Source: Flavobacterium sp. (GTDB taxonomy: Bacteria; Bacteroidota; Bacteroidia; Flavobacteriales; Flavobacteriaceae). From it: DNA of 40,923 bases. Location: contig NZ_JAMWYY010000024.1 of NCBI RefSeq assembly GCF_024305175.1, positions 1 through 40,923 of the forward strand, given 5' to 3'. Both the position numbers and the translations under genes were made by a program. Under the pieces are notes generated by a model. That model worked only from the letters and a program-made list of their open reading frames with translations, made no database searches and was not told where the DNA came from. This document shows positions 14,026 through 21,681 of this stretch, piece by piece (within the stretch, counting starts at the first letter, position 1; the number at the start of each line of letters is the position of its first letter).

Positions 14026-15045
14026 TTAATTTTTAATAAGTTTAGCCAGACTCTCCTTACTGGGCAGCACCGTCGTATATTTACTTGCAAATATCCGCTG
14101 ATTGTTTTCAGGCAAGGTAAATTCCACAACCGCTTCACTTTTATCCTGACATAGAATAATACCTATGGTTTTATTTTCCTCAGGAAGCCGCATTCTCCTG
14201 TCGTAGAAATTAACGTACATCTGCATTTGCCCGATATCCTGATGCTTAAGTTCACCGATTTTTAGGTCAATTAGTACAAAGCACCTGAGGATCCGATTGT
14301 AGAACACAAGGTCTATCCTAAAATGCTTCTCATCAAAACTGATGCGTTGTTGCCTTGCTACAAAGGTAAACCCGGTTCCAAGTTCCAGCATAAAATGTTC
14401 CAGTTTCTCAATAAGCTTCTGTTCCAATTCGTTTTCAGAGTAAGTTGATCGTTCCGGCAGGCCGATAAATTCTAAAATGTAGGGATCCTTTATTGCATCC
14501 TGGGGCTTTTGCAATAGTTGGCCTTCTTTGGCTAGCCTTCGAACCTGCGATCCATTTCTGCTCAACGACAGACGTGTATAAAGCGCCGTATTATATTGCC
14601 TTTCCAATTCCCTAAGGCTCCAGTTGTTCTTATAAGATTCGATTTCGTAAAAGTTCCTTTCGTATACATCTTCAATACGCATTAATTTTAGATAGTGGGA
14701 CCAGCTTAATTGAAATTTTCTGACAGGTTTATCATCGCTCTCAAATTCCGCAGACAGTGTCTGCGCTTTTGAGTATACAAGGTAAAATTGGCGCATCTGC
14801 TCCAGATTTCGCTGTGAAAAACCCTTTCCAAAATCTGCCGTTAACTTTATTGAAAGCGTTTTTATGAGTTGCTTTCCGTAATCAGCCCGCTCATTGCCAT
14901 TTTGTTCTTCATGAACTATCATTCGGCCTATCTCGTAATAAGTCAAAACCATTGTATGGTTTACCGACTGGACAATCCTGCCCCTTGCTTCAGTAAGTAG
15001 CTCAGAGATCCTCTGCGCCAGTTGATTTGTTGCTGTAGGTTCCAT
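14026..15045 (-). CDS. DUF1016/YhcG family protein with PDDEXK nuclease fold
   Basis: The 339-residue protein has the DUF1016 N-terminal helical domain (QRISELLTEARGRIVQSVNHTMVLTYYEIGRMIV; GFSQRNLEQMRQFYLVY; ERQYNTALYTRLSLSRNG). A C-terminal PDDEXK-like domain follows (RIDLVFYNRILRCFVLIDLKIGEL), with D245 and D260-L-K262 as probable metal and catalytic residues. Then comes a QMQMYVNFYDRRMR helix. Family members are common in mobile elements and are proposed to process or protect DNA; their exact role is unsettled. The start lies 5 nt after the integrase stop on the same strand, so it is expressed with the recombinase and is probably part of the element's mobility or maintenance module. Confidence 0.88.
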   Translation of the reverse strand: MEPTATNQLAQRISELLTEARGRIVQSVNHTMVLTYYEIGRMIVHEEQNGNERADYGKQLIKTLSIKLTADFGKGFSQRNLEQMRQFYLVYSKAQTLSAEFESDDKPVRKFQLSWSHYLKLMRIEDVYERNFYEIESYKNNWSLRELERQYNTALYTRLSLSRNGSQVRRLAKEGQLLQKPQDAIKDPYILEFIGLPERSTYSENELEQKLIEKLEHFMLELGTGFTFVARQQRISFDEKHFRIDLVFYNRILRCFVLIDLKIGELKHQDIGQMQMYVNFYDRRMRLPEENKTIGIILCQDKSEAVVEFTLPENNQRIFASKYTTVLPSKESLAKLIKN

Positions 15046-15050
15046 AATTC

Positions 15051-16310
15051 TTAAGATTGGGCAATCGCTAAATTATCGGCTTCATTTCCACATAGGCGCT
15101 CTTTAAGCCTGCCCATATCCTCGCTGACTTTCTTCTCAAGGACCTTTGCGTATATCTGTGTTGTCCTTATGCTGGTATGCCCAAGCATCCTTGATACGCT
15201 TTCGATCGGTACGCCATTGCTGAGCGTCACAGTAGTTGCAAAAGTATGCCTGGCTATGTGGAATGTTAACTTTTTGGAAATATCGCATAGGTCCGCAATC
15301 TCTTTAAGATAGCCGTTCATCCTTTGGTTGGAAAGCACGGGAAAAACCGTTCCGCTTGATTGCGCTTTGGGGTTATCCTTGTACTGATCCATAATTCGCT
15401 TTGCCTGCGGCAAAATAGGTACACGGACGCTGGTATCGGTTTTTGCACGGCTAGTGTAAAGCCATAAGCCCCCATCAATACCCGTAACGATATTATCAGG
15501 CGTCAGGCCGGCAAGGTCTATAAAGGCCAGCCCTGTATAGCAGCAGAAGAGGAACATGTCCCGAACGTTTTTCAGCCTTTCAATCTTAAATACCTTTTTT
15601 TCAAGCAACGAGAGTTCTTCAGATGTCAGGCACTGGCGCTCTACCTTATCGAAATGTTTTTTAAAATTGGCAAAAGGGTCTTTTTCGAGCCAATCGAGCT
15701 TAATGGCCAGGTTCACCATCTTACGGAGCCTCTCAATGTGCTTCATTATGCCATTGTTGTGTAGCCGCTGCTGGTGGTCTTTTGGTACGTACGACCTGAG
15801 ATAGCTTTCAAAATCCAGTAAAAAGCGGTAGGTAAGCTCTGAGAGCAGTATATCGTGGCGGTGGTATTTGTCCCGCAGGAACTTGCCGATATAGCGTTGT
15901 GTCGTCGCGTAATTCTTCATAGTACCCGGTGCGAGCTTATAAGCTGCCTCCTGGTTATGGTATTCAAAAAGTTTCTTAATGGTTATGGCATCTTCATCGT
16001 GGCCTGTAAACAGCGCTTTGACACTGTCAACGTTAATTGGCTTTCTTTCCTGTATAAGGTTATGGTAGCCGTCGGCTATTATACTCCTGATTCGCTCGAT
16101 ATAGTTGTTAAGGCCGGCACTTTCGTCCCTTTTTCCTTTAGCCCGTCCTTTAGCTTCATCCCAGAATTTTGGATCAATTTTTTTCTTAAGTGAAATTTCA
16201 GACCTTCGGCCGTTTACAGTAATTCGTGCATAGACAGTTGCTTCTGTTGCCTTTTCATTTTTTGGAATCCTGATGATGAACTGGATACCAAAGGTGTTTG
16301 TGCTCTTCAT
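15051..16310 (-). CDS. Site-specific tyrosine recombinase (integrase), Bacteroidota conjugative-element type
   Basis: The 419-residue protein has an N-terminal arm-binding region (about 10-60), a SAM-like core-binding domain (about 110-220) and a catalytic domain (about 230-400). Visible active-site elements are the beta-hairpin Lys in TSRAKTDTSVRVPI (K290), HIAR at 351-354, GH at 377-378 and the nucleophile Tyr in IYAK (Y387). The usual first Arg (TGLR) is Ala262 here (CYTGLAFIDL). IntDOT of CTnDOT also lacks this Arg, so the enzyme may well be active. It catalyses integration and excision by strand exchange at att sites. Its position near the 3' end of tRNA-Pro suggests that gene or its flank is the target. 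Confidence 0.92.
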   Translation of the reverse strand: MKSTNTFGIQFIIRIPKNEKATEATVYARITVNGRRSEISLKKKIDPKFWDEAKGRAKGKRDESAGLNNYIERIRSIIADGYHNLIQERKPINVDSVKALFTGHDEDAITIKKLFEYHNQEAAYKLAPGTMKNYATTQRYIGKFLRDKYHRHDILLSELTYRFLLDFESYLRSYVPKDHQQRLHNNGIMKHIERLRKMVNLAIKLDWLEKDPFANFKKHFDKVERQCLTSEELSLLEKKVFKIERLKNVRDMFLFCCYTGLAFIDLAGLTPDNIVTGIDGGLWLYTSRAKTDTSVRVPILPQAKRIMDQYKDNPKAQSSGTVFPVLSNQRMNGYLKEIADLCDISKKLTFHIARHTFATTVTLSNGVPIESVSRMLGHTSIRTTQIYAKVLEKKVSEDMGRLKERLCGNEADNLAIAQS

Positions 16311-16550
16311 ACCAAATGTGGTTTAAATTAAACATTACATTAAGTACCGATTCAAAATGCTTGCGAATCGTGAGCGGCTTCAAGAGGCTACATTTGGCAG
16401 TAATAAATGTTAAAAAATCTATGTAACAATTTGTTATTCATTTTTTTAACCCTGTTTTTGTGAGTAAATTTTTTTGAATTGAAATTTACTCACCTAATTA
16501 CTCACAAAAATATTGATATAAATGCTGTTTTCATTTTAGGGTATAAAACG
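16311..16550. other. Attachment-site candidate region between integrase and tRNA-Pro
   Basis: The AT-rich, non-coding region upstream of the integrase gene contains a nested set of GTGAGTAA / TTACTCAC repeats at 16,455-16,510. A - strand -7-like box (TATTTTTG, 16,505-16,512) lies inside the last repeat. This is where arm-type integrase sites, the integrase promoter and the element/chromosome junction are expected. Confidence 0.5.
16455..16510. repeat. Nested inverted and direct repeats of TTACTCAC near the integrase
   Basis: GTGAGTAAATTT (16,460-16,471) is a perfect inverted copy of AAATTTACTCAC (16,482-16,493). TTTTTGTGAGTAA (16,455-16,467) is also a perfect inverted copy of TTACTCACAAAAA (16,498-16,510). 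The core TTACTCAC thus occurs three times within 56 nt. The arrangement suits binding sites for the integrase arm domain or an excisionase/repressor. Confidence 0.7.
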
Positions 16551-16582
16551 AAAAAGCCCGCAAATACTGAGTATTTGCGGGC
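16551..16582 (-). terminator. Rho-independent terminator downstream of tRNA-Pro
   Basis: GCCCGCAAATAC and GTATTTGCGGGC form a 12-bp stem with a 3-nt loop, followed on the - strand by TTTTTCGTTTT. It lies 28 nt beyond the tRNA 3' end and should end its transcript. Confidence 0.85.
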
Positions 16583-16610
16583 CAACAGAAGCCACTGAAA
16601 GACTTCAAAG

Positions 16611-16685
16611 TCGGGGTGGCAGGATTCGAACCTGCGACCTCCTGGTCCCAAACCAGGCGCGATGACCGGGCTACGCTACACCCCG
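16611..16685 (-). tRNA. tRNA-Pro(TGG)
   Basis: The 75-nt gene on the - strand folds as a cloverleaf. Its parts are acceptor CGGGGTG/CACCCCG with discriminator A, D stem GCG/CGC, and an anticodon stem CCTGG/CCAGG with loop TTTGGGA (anticodon TGG). The T arm is GCAGG-TTCGAAT-CCTGC. CCA is not encoded. It has its own promoter 20 nt upstream and a terminator 28 nt downstream. Its 3' end faces the integrase gene, the usual orientation for tRNA genes used as integration targets. Confidence 0.97.
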
Positions 16686-16705
16686 CGCTGTTAATAAACA
16701 GGGTG

Positions 16706-16735
16706 CAAATATAGTACTTAATTTTTTACTGCAAA
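16706..16735 (-). promoter_or_regulatory. Promoter of tRNA-Pro
   Basis: On the - strand, a TTTG -33 box (16,735-16,732) and the -7 box TATATTTG (16,713-16,706) are spaced by 18 nt. The -7 box ends 20 nt before the tRNA 5' end. This is a close match to the Bacteroidota consensus. Confidence 0.75.
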
Positions 16736-16807
16736 GCCATAAGTATAATTTATTTTTAAAATAGCCAAAACTGATAATCAACGGTAGGTGTTATTTAATT
16801 AAAAACT

Positions 16808-16815
16808 TACATTTG
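16808..16815 (+). promoter_or_regulatory. -7 box of trxB
   Basis: TACATTTG matches TAnnTTTG and ends 28 nt before the trxB ATG. A clear -33 TTG is not visible. Confidence 0.6.
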
Positions 16816-16843
16816 CATCACTACAAACAATAGCTTAAACACA

Positions 16844-17800
16844 ATGAGTGATACAACTATAGAGAAAATTAAATGCTTGATTATAGGTTCCGGGCCTGCA
16901 GGTTATACAGCGGCAATATATGCATCCAGGGCAGATATGAACCCTGTGCTTTATACTGGTATGGAACCTGGCGGGCAGCTTACTACTACAACAGAAGTTG
17001 ACAATTTTCCGGGCTATCCTGATGGGATAGACGGCCCCACAATGATGATTCACCTGCAAAAACAAGCCGAGCGTTTTGGCACGCAGGTACGTATAGGCAT
17101 GGCTACTGCTGTCGAGTTTAGCCGCGAAAAAGGTGGCTGGCATAAAGTAATTATAGATGGCAATAAAGAAGTACATGCCCACACCATTATAATTGCTACA
17201 GGTGCAACGGCTAAATACCTGGGCTTGCCAAGTGAGCAACGCCTTAGGGGCGGGGGAGTATCGGCGTGTGCTGTTTGCGATGGTTTCTTTTATCGCGGGC
17301 AGGATGTAGCCATAGTGGGTGCGGGCGATACCGCAGCCGAAGAGGCTACTTACCTTGCAAACATATGCAAAAGTGTTACAATGCTTGTAAGGAAAGATTA
17401 CATGCGTGCAAGTAAGGCTATGCAGCACAGGGTAGAAAATACACCTAACCTTAAGGTACTTTATAATACAGAAGTTGATGAAGTATTAGGTGACCAGGTT
17501 GTTGAAGGGCTAAGGATGGTTAACAACAAAACACAGGAAAAATCGGAAATAAAGATAACCGGTTTATTTGTTGCGATAGGGCATAAGCCTAATACAGATA
17601 TTTTTAAAGGCCAGCTTGATATGGATGATACCGGCTACCTTATTACTATGGGTAAAACGGCTAAAACTAACCTTCCTGGTGTGTTTGCCTGCGGAGACGT
17701 TCAGGATAAGGAATACAGGCAGGCTATTACAGCAGCCGGATCTGGATGTATGGCAGCACTTGATGCTGAGCGTTACCTAAACACGCTTGAGAGCCATTAA
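16844..17800 (+). CDS. trxB: Thioredoxin-disulfide reductase
   Basis: The 318-residue flavoenzyme transfers electrons from NADPH via FAD to thioredoxin in the cytoplasm. The N-terminal FAD motif is IIGSGPAGYTAAIYASRA (about 13-30). The redox-active disulfide is C142-A-V-C145-D. The NADPH Rossmann motif GAGDTAAEEA is at about 159-168. The C-terminal FAD motif is GVFACGDVQDKEYRQAITAAGSGCMAAL. Length and motif order are those of the low-molecular-weight bacterial enzyme. It stands alone, with its own -7 box upstream and a strong palindromic terminator shared with the convergent gene downstream. Confidence 0.97.
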   Translation: MSDTTIEKIKCLIIGSGPAGYTAAIYASRADMNPVLYTGMEPGGQLTTTTEVDNFPGYPDGIDGPTMMIHLQKQAERFGTQVRIGMATAVEFSREKGGWHKVIIDGNKEVHAHTIIIATGATAKYLGLPSEQRLRGGGVSACAVCDGFFYRGQDVAIVGAGDTAAEEATYLANICKSVTMLVRKDYMRASKAMQHRVENTPNLKVLYNTEVDEVLGDQVVEGLRMVNNKTQEKSEIKITGLFVAIGHKPNTDIFKGQLDMDDTGYLITMGKTAKTNLPGVFACGDVQDKEYRQAITAAGSGCMAALDAERYLNTLESH

Positions 17801-17815
17801 TCAGCAATATAGAAT

Positions 17816-17847
17816 AAAAAAGCAGCGCCATATGGCGCTGCTTTTTT
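17816..17847. terminator. Bidirectional terminator between trxB and a GIN-domain gene
   Basis: A perfect 20-bp palindrome (17,822-17,841, arms GCAGCGCCAT/ATGGCGCTGC) is flanked by six A on one side and six T on the other. It can terminate transcription from both convergent genes. Confidence 0.92.
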
Positions 17848-17849
17848 AT

Positions 17850-18698
17850 TTAAAATAATCGTTTCTCTTCGTTACGCTTATATAGGGTTGCATTATCAGC
17901 AAATTTTTTAAGGTCTATTTTAGGAGTTCCGTATAGTTCTACTTCTGCCTTTCCTGTTGCAGATACGCCAATAGTTTCAGATGCCAGTACATTACAGGTA
18001 CTATAGCTTTCAGCAAGCAATTCCAGCGCTTTTACAGTAAATTTTTTAGCAGTAAGCTCGGCATTATTATCCAGCCTTATTTGCGCCCTGGCAGCATCAC
18101 CTTCTATGCTTGCGGTGGTTTTCTGGTATAAATCTATCTTAGCCGATTGTGTTGCAACAAGTGCTTTCAGGTCGGCATTTTTGCTTAATTCAATAACGGT
18201 GCTGTCGGCCTGAATATTGGCTTCGGCCTTAGCTTTATCATTCATCTTCAAAGTAAAATTTTTCGACTTTACATTTATAAATGATTTAGAATAGTCAAGA
18301 TTGGTAATAGTTATGTTATCAAGCTCCAGCGCCATAAGCGCATTAAGTACTACTTCGTGCTTTGCAGTTACTGTTGTAAGCGTACCTGTATAAGTAAGCC
18401 TTATGCTGAATTTTTTAAAAGCAGATACATCTTTTGTTGTAGTGATGCGCAGTGTGTTACCGTAATACTCGGTACTGATAACTTCATGCAGGTTATCATC
18501 GGCTTCTATTTCCAGCCCCTGCACATCTCCCTTCACAAGAAATACTTCTATATTATCTTCAATTTCAACCGCTTCAAACGGATTTATTTCCCGCTGCGTA
18601 ACGGTTACGGTTTTAGAGCCTTTAATCTTTTCCTTTTTTTGTGCAACGGCAACGCCACAGCAAAGTATTGCTACAAGCAATACAATTACATTTTTCAT
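17850..18698 (-). CDS. Exported GIN-domain (DUF2807) protein
   Basis: I choose the ATG at 18,698, which gives a signal peptide (MKNVIVLLVAILCCGVAVAQ) and 282 residues. The mature protein has the DUF2807 pattern NPFEAVEIEDNIEVFLVKGD, LEIEADDNLHEVISTEYYGNTLRITT, then repeated beta rungs (MALELDNITITNLDYSKS, AQIRLDNNAELTAKKF, ASETIGVSATGKAEVELYG). DUF2807 forms a right-handed beta-helix and acts in the envelope; its ligand is unknown. It has its own -7 box 30 nt upstream and is separated from the related gene at 18,795 by a terminator. It is a paralogue of the two other GIN genes nearby. Confidence 0.85.
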   Translation of the reverse strand: MKNVIVLLVAILCCGVAVAQKKEKIKGSKTVTVTQREINPFEAVEIEDNIEVFLVKGDVQGLEIEADDNLHEVISTEYYGNTLRITTTKDVSAFKKFSIRLTYTGTLTTVTAKHEVVLNALMALELDNITITNLDYSKSFINVKSKNFTLKMNDKAKAEANIQADSTVIELSKNADLKALVATQSAKIDLYQKTTASIEGDAARAQIRLDNNAELTAKKFTVKALELLAESYSTCNVLASETIGVSATGKAEVELYGTPKIDLKKFADNATLYKRNEEKRLF

Positions 18699-18728
18699 AG
18701 GATGTGTGTTTTGTATATTGGCTAAAGG

Positions 18729-18736
18729 CAAATATA
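18729..18736 (-). promoter_or_regulatory. -7 box of the 18,698 GIN gene
   Basis: TATATTTG on the - strand fits the consensus and ends 30 nt before the ATG. This also supports the ATG at 18,698 over one at 18,731, which would lie inside the promoter. Confidence 0.65.
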
Positions 18737-18739
18737 TAA

Positions 18740-18767
18740 AAAAACACCTGCCATGGCAGGTGTTTTT
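18740..18767. terminator. Palindromic terminator after the padR-pspC-GIN genes
   Basis: A perfect 28-nt palindrome is centred on CCATGG, with arms CACCTGCC/GGCAGGTG, flanked by A5 and T5. It lies 27 nt after the stop of the 18,795 gene on the - strand and just before the next promoter. Confidence 0.9.
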
Positions 18768-18794
18768 AAAATATACCTAATCAGGTTTAAGTTC

Positions 18795-19535
18795 TCAGTT
18801 GCGGGATACGCTTCCGCCCGATGAAGTTTGCTTATCAATATGTGCAGGATTGCCATTATATACTACCGAACCACCGCTTGAAGCCTCTGCATCTAACGAT
18901 TCTTTAACGGATATTCGTATACTGCTTCCGCTTGATGCATCTGCTTTTGCATATTCTGCAGATAGCTCTGTGGCGTCAATGCTGCTCCCGCTTGACGAAG
19001 ATGTTTCCGCTTTTTTTGCTGCCCCTTTTACAGTCAGGTGGCTTCCGCTGCTGCTTTCGCAGATAACATTTGCCGCCTGTATGCTTACATCGAGGCTGCT
19101 GCCACTGCTTGAGGACAGGTTAAGGTTATCTGATTTTACAGTAGCAGTACCTTTTAATGATGAGCCGGATGAAGACGATAAGCCATCTATAACAGGCATT
19201 TTTACCATTACCTTTTTACGCTTAGCGCTACGGATGTTAACATCACAGCGAATGCTTAGCTCGTTGTTCTTAACTTCGGTGGTAATATGGTTATGTAAAT
19301 TATCGTCTGCTTCAACAATAACCGAAAATGTATCGGCCTGCTCTACTGTTACTTCGAGCCCGCTGCCGGATGATACATAAGTAAAGCCGCCGTTTATGTT
19401 GCGGTCCTGTGTTATAACATTACCACTGCCCGGAATACCTGTTACAGAGTTTTGTACAAAACTGCACGACCCAAAAAGTAATATTGTAATGGCAGTAATA
19501 ATTAATTTAGTTACCTGTACAATCATTTTTATCAT
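18795..19535 (-). CDS. GIN-domain (DUF2807) lipoprotein with Ser-Gly ladder
   Basis: The 246-residue protein has a lipoprotein signal (LIITAITILLFGSC, lipid Cys24). It contains GLEVTVEQADTFSVIVEADDNLHNHITTEVKNNELSIRC, the DUF2807 N-terminal core. The body then repeats a Ser-Ser-Gly-Ser turn about every 16-20 residues: SSSSGSSLKG, SSSSGSSLDV, SSSGSHLTV, SSSSGSSIDA, ASSGSSIRI, ASSGGSVVY, TSSGGSVSRN. These align as stacked corners of a beta-helix. It starts 10 nt after the PspC gene, so it is in the padR-pspC operon and likely works with that membrane protein in envelope stress. Confidence 0.87.
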   Translation of the reverse strand: MIKMIVQVTKLIITAITILLFGSCSFVQNSVTGIPGSGNVITQDRNINGGFTYVSSGSGLEVTVEQADTFSVIVEADDNLHNHITTEVKNNELSIRCDVNIRSAKRKKVMVKMPVIDGLSSSSGSSLKGTATVKSDNLNLSSSSGSSLDVSIQAANVICESSSGSHLTVKGAAKKAETSSSSGSSIDATELSAEYAKADASSGSSIRISVKESLDAEASSGGSVVYNGNPAHIDKQTSSGGSVSRN

Positions 19536-19545
19536 GGCTGTTATT

Positions 19546-21285
19546 TTAGTTGTTAGTTTTTGTGCCTGAAATGCTGATGTTAAGACTGTCTTTATCGTCT
19601 TTAAGGTTAACCTTAATTTCCTCCCCGTTTATTTTTATATTTCCCGAAGCGCCGCTAAGATTAATATTTTCTTCTGTTTCACCTCCTTCTTCATGGGCCT
19701 GTTCAGTGCAGGTAAGGCATTTTACATCGTTCTCTTCCATACGGTAAACATTTTCGCTGTCAAACCACAGGTCGAAAAAGTTATTATCGGTGTCATCATA
19801 TTCCTTAACGCTTGCATCCGGGTAAAATACCGTGCTTTCCGGCAGGTATAGGTACAGTTCTACCTTTTGCCCGCGGTATTTGTGCTCTGATCCTGTTGTG
19901 AAATAATTATCTAAAATTAATGTATTTCCTTCAGTAACAAAATTATAATCTATAAAACCTGCACGCTCACGAGCTTCGGAAGCCGAATTACCCAAAGATA
20001 TTTTCTCTATTTGCAGGTAGGGTACAGCCTCATCTGTTTTCATTATATACAGGTGAACGTTGTTAGAATATATTATATTATTACCGTTCATGTCCTGCGT
20101 AAACCTGAATTCGTCTTCTTTATACCACGATTTACTGAAATAGCTGTTATATTTAAACTTAATATTAAGAGTATCGGCAGTAGCTACGGTAAGCTCTTTA
20201 CGTTCAAATGTTTTACCCCTGTGGCTTATTTCGCTACTCTCTGCAACACCCACATAAATAAGCCCTGCAATAGAGATTATCCATAATAACAACAGGGTTG
20301 TTTTTGTTATTGTGCCTATTGGCCTAAGATTTTCTACCAAAATTTTTAACCCTAACAGGAAAAGCACGAACAAAGGTATGGCTATGGCAAAAAGCCCAAG
20401 CAGCCCTATAAGCCATATAGGTGTACCTGTGTAGTTGAACCCATCAGCATACGGAAACCATATAGAACGGCCCGGTAACGATGAAGAGAACAAAGCAATA
20501 AAGAACATTATAACAACTCCTATTATAGATACCGCTGCAAATATGGTAATAAATGCACCTATAAGTTTGGCAAAGCCTTTAAATATTGCCGTAAAAACTT
20601 TGCCTAATCCGTTTCCCACACGTTCTGCACCGCGCCTGGCGTCGGTACCCATTTTCTCATAATCCACATTCTGAAATTTTGTGCCTAAGGCTTCAAACTC
20701 TTCGCGCACCTTTCGTTCTATGTTAGAAATATTTATGGGTTCGCCTGTCATTTCAAGCTTCTCGGTAGTTGTTATTGCTTTAGGTATAAGTACCCAAAGC
20801 AAAATGTAAATAAATATGCTGGCTCCGAAAGATATAAATAATGATATCACAAATATTATTCGCAACCAAAGCGGATCTATCCTGAAGTAGTGGGCAAGGC
20901 CGGCACAAACCCCTCCAATCATGGCCTTATCTCCGTCCCTGTAAAACTTTTTGGTGCGGGGCGGTATATATCCGGGTGTGCTGTAGTAGCTGCCTGATGT
21001 ACTTTTTTGTGCAGGGCCCTCGTCATCTATCCTGTAGTCTTCCGGCTCGCCCATAATGGTAATAACTTCTTCTACTTCGCGAATGCTTACTACCTGCTTA
21101 TCATTCTTCAGCTTTTCATTTAAAAGTTCTGCAATCCTGCCTTCGATGTCGCTCATAATTTCATCTTTACCGTCAGGGGCAAGCGAGCGCCGTATAGCAT
21201 CAAAGTAGTGATTTAATTTTTGATAGGCATCTTCATCAATATGGAAGAAAAAACCTCCTAAATTTATACTGACTGTTTTGTTCAT
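19546..21285 (-). CDS. PspC domain membrane protein
   Basis: The 579-residue protein has an N-terminal region (1-90: LGGFFFHIDEDAYQKLNHYFDAI ... IMSDIEGRIAELLNE ... EVEEVITIMGEPEDY) typical of Bacteroidota PspC proteins. The PspC domain follows at about 112-170 (FYRDGDKAMIGGVCAGLAHYFRIDPLWLRIIFVISLF, then a transmembrane helix). Four more transmembrane segments occupy about 235-350. An extracytoplasmic beta-rich C-terminal domain comes next, with DVKCLTC and LSGASGNIKINGEEIKV near the end. PspC senses envelope stress in proteobacteria; here the regulator is PadR-type instead of PspF. It begins 2 nt after padR and is followed 10 nt later by a GIN lipoprotein. Confidence 0.9.
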   Translation of the reverse strand: MNKTVSINLGGFFFHIDEDAYQKLNHYFDAIRRSLAPDGKDEIMSDIEGRIAELLNEKLKNDKQVVSIREVEEVITIMGEPEDYRIDDEGPAQKSTSGSYYSTPGYIPPRTKKFYRDGDKAMIGGVCAGLAHYFRIDPLWLRIIFVISLFISFGASIFIYILLWVLIPKAITTTEKLEMTGEPINISNIERKVREEFEALGTKFQNVDYEKMGTDARRGAERVGNGLGKVFTAIFKGFAKLIGAFITIFAAVSIIGVVIMFFIALFSSSLPGRSIWFPYADGFNYTGTPIWLIGLLGLFAIAIPLFVLFLLGLKILVENLRPIGTITKTTLLLLWIISIAGLIYVGVAESSEISHRGKTFERKELTVATADTLNIKFKYNSYFSKSWYKEDEFRFTQDMNGNNIIYSNNVHLYIMKTDEAVPYLQIEKISLGNSASEARERAGFIDYNFVTEGNTLILDNYFTTGSEHKYRGQKVELYLYLPESTVFYPDASVKEYDDTDNNFFDLWFDSENVYRMEENDVKCLTCTEQAHEEGGETEENINLSGASGNIKINGEEIKVNLKDDKDSLNISISGTKTNN

Positions 21286-21287
21286 GG

Positions 21288-21620
21288 CTATGCGTTTTGG
21301 CTGGTTATTATATTTACTGCATCGGATAGTTCCGTCCAGGTTATGCTAAGTTCTTTTAAAAATTCTTTTCCTTCATCGGTAAGGCCGTAATACTTTCGCG
21401 GTGGCCCCGAGGTAGATTCTTCCCAGCGGTAGCTGAGCAATCCGTCGTTTTTAAGTCTTGTCAGCAGCGGGTAAACTGTACCCTCTACAACAAGCAGCTT
21501 TGCGTTTTTAAGGGTGTCGAGTATTTCTGAAGTATAAGCATCTTTCTCTTTAAGTACAGAAAGTATGCAGAACTCGAGTACCCCTTTTCGCATTTGTGCC
21601 TTAGTGTTCTCAATATTCAT
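21288..21620 (-). CDS. PadR family transcriptional regulator
   Basis: The 110-residue protein carries the PadR winged helix: MRKGVLEFCILSVLKEKDAYTSEILDTLKNAKLLVVEGTVYPLLTRLKNDGLLSYRW, then SGPPRKYYGLTDEGKEFL. It is a one-domain PadR (s-type) with a short C-terminal dimer helix. It is directly upstream of pspC (2-nt gap), so it probably controls this envelope operon, often as an autorepressor. A weak -7-like box (TACCTTTG, 21,706-21,699 on this strand) lies within the end of the preceding GIN gene and could give it separate transcription. Confidence 0.93.
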   Translation of the reverse strand: MNIENTKAQMRKGVLEFCILSVLKEKDAYTSEILDTLKNAKLLVVEGTVYPLLTRLKNDGLLSYRWEESTSGPPRKYYGLTDEGKEFLKELSITWTELSDAVNIITSQNA

Positions 21621-21681
21621 CGGCTTTATATTTAATGTCGTTCACTTTATTACTATTTATGGCTTATATAGTACCAAATTA

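Larger units (their letters stand above)
1..16610. mobile_element. Right part of an integrative element or genomic island next to tRNA-Pro (left end not seen)
   Basis: A tyrosine recombinase gene lies about 300 nt from the 3' end of tRNA-Pro. To its left are a defence-like operon and a PRTRC/SSB/DUF932 cassette, a gene set known from conjugative elements and plasmids. To the right of the tRNA the content is housekeeping. No relaxase, mating-pore or coupling-protein gene is visible, so conjugation is not shown here; such genes could lie beyond the left edge. I found no second copy of the tRNA 3' sequence in the window. The left limit is therefore unknown, and genes at 1-2,922 may or may not belong. 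The right limit could be the tRNA 3' end (16,611) or a point slightly to its left (16,320-16,550), because a plausible tRNA terminator sits at 16,551-16,582. Confidence 0.6.

Noticed and set aside
16389..16396. + strand TACATTTG promoter-like box left of tRNA-Pro
   Set aside because: It matches the -7 consensus but points to a stretch without a gene, ahead of an oppositely oriented tRNA. Chance match in AT-rich DNA is likely.
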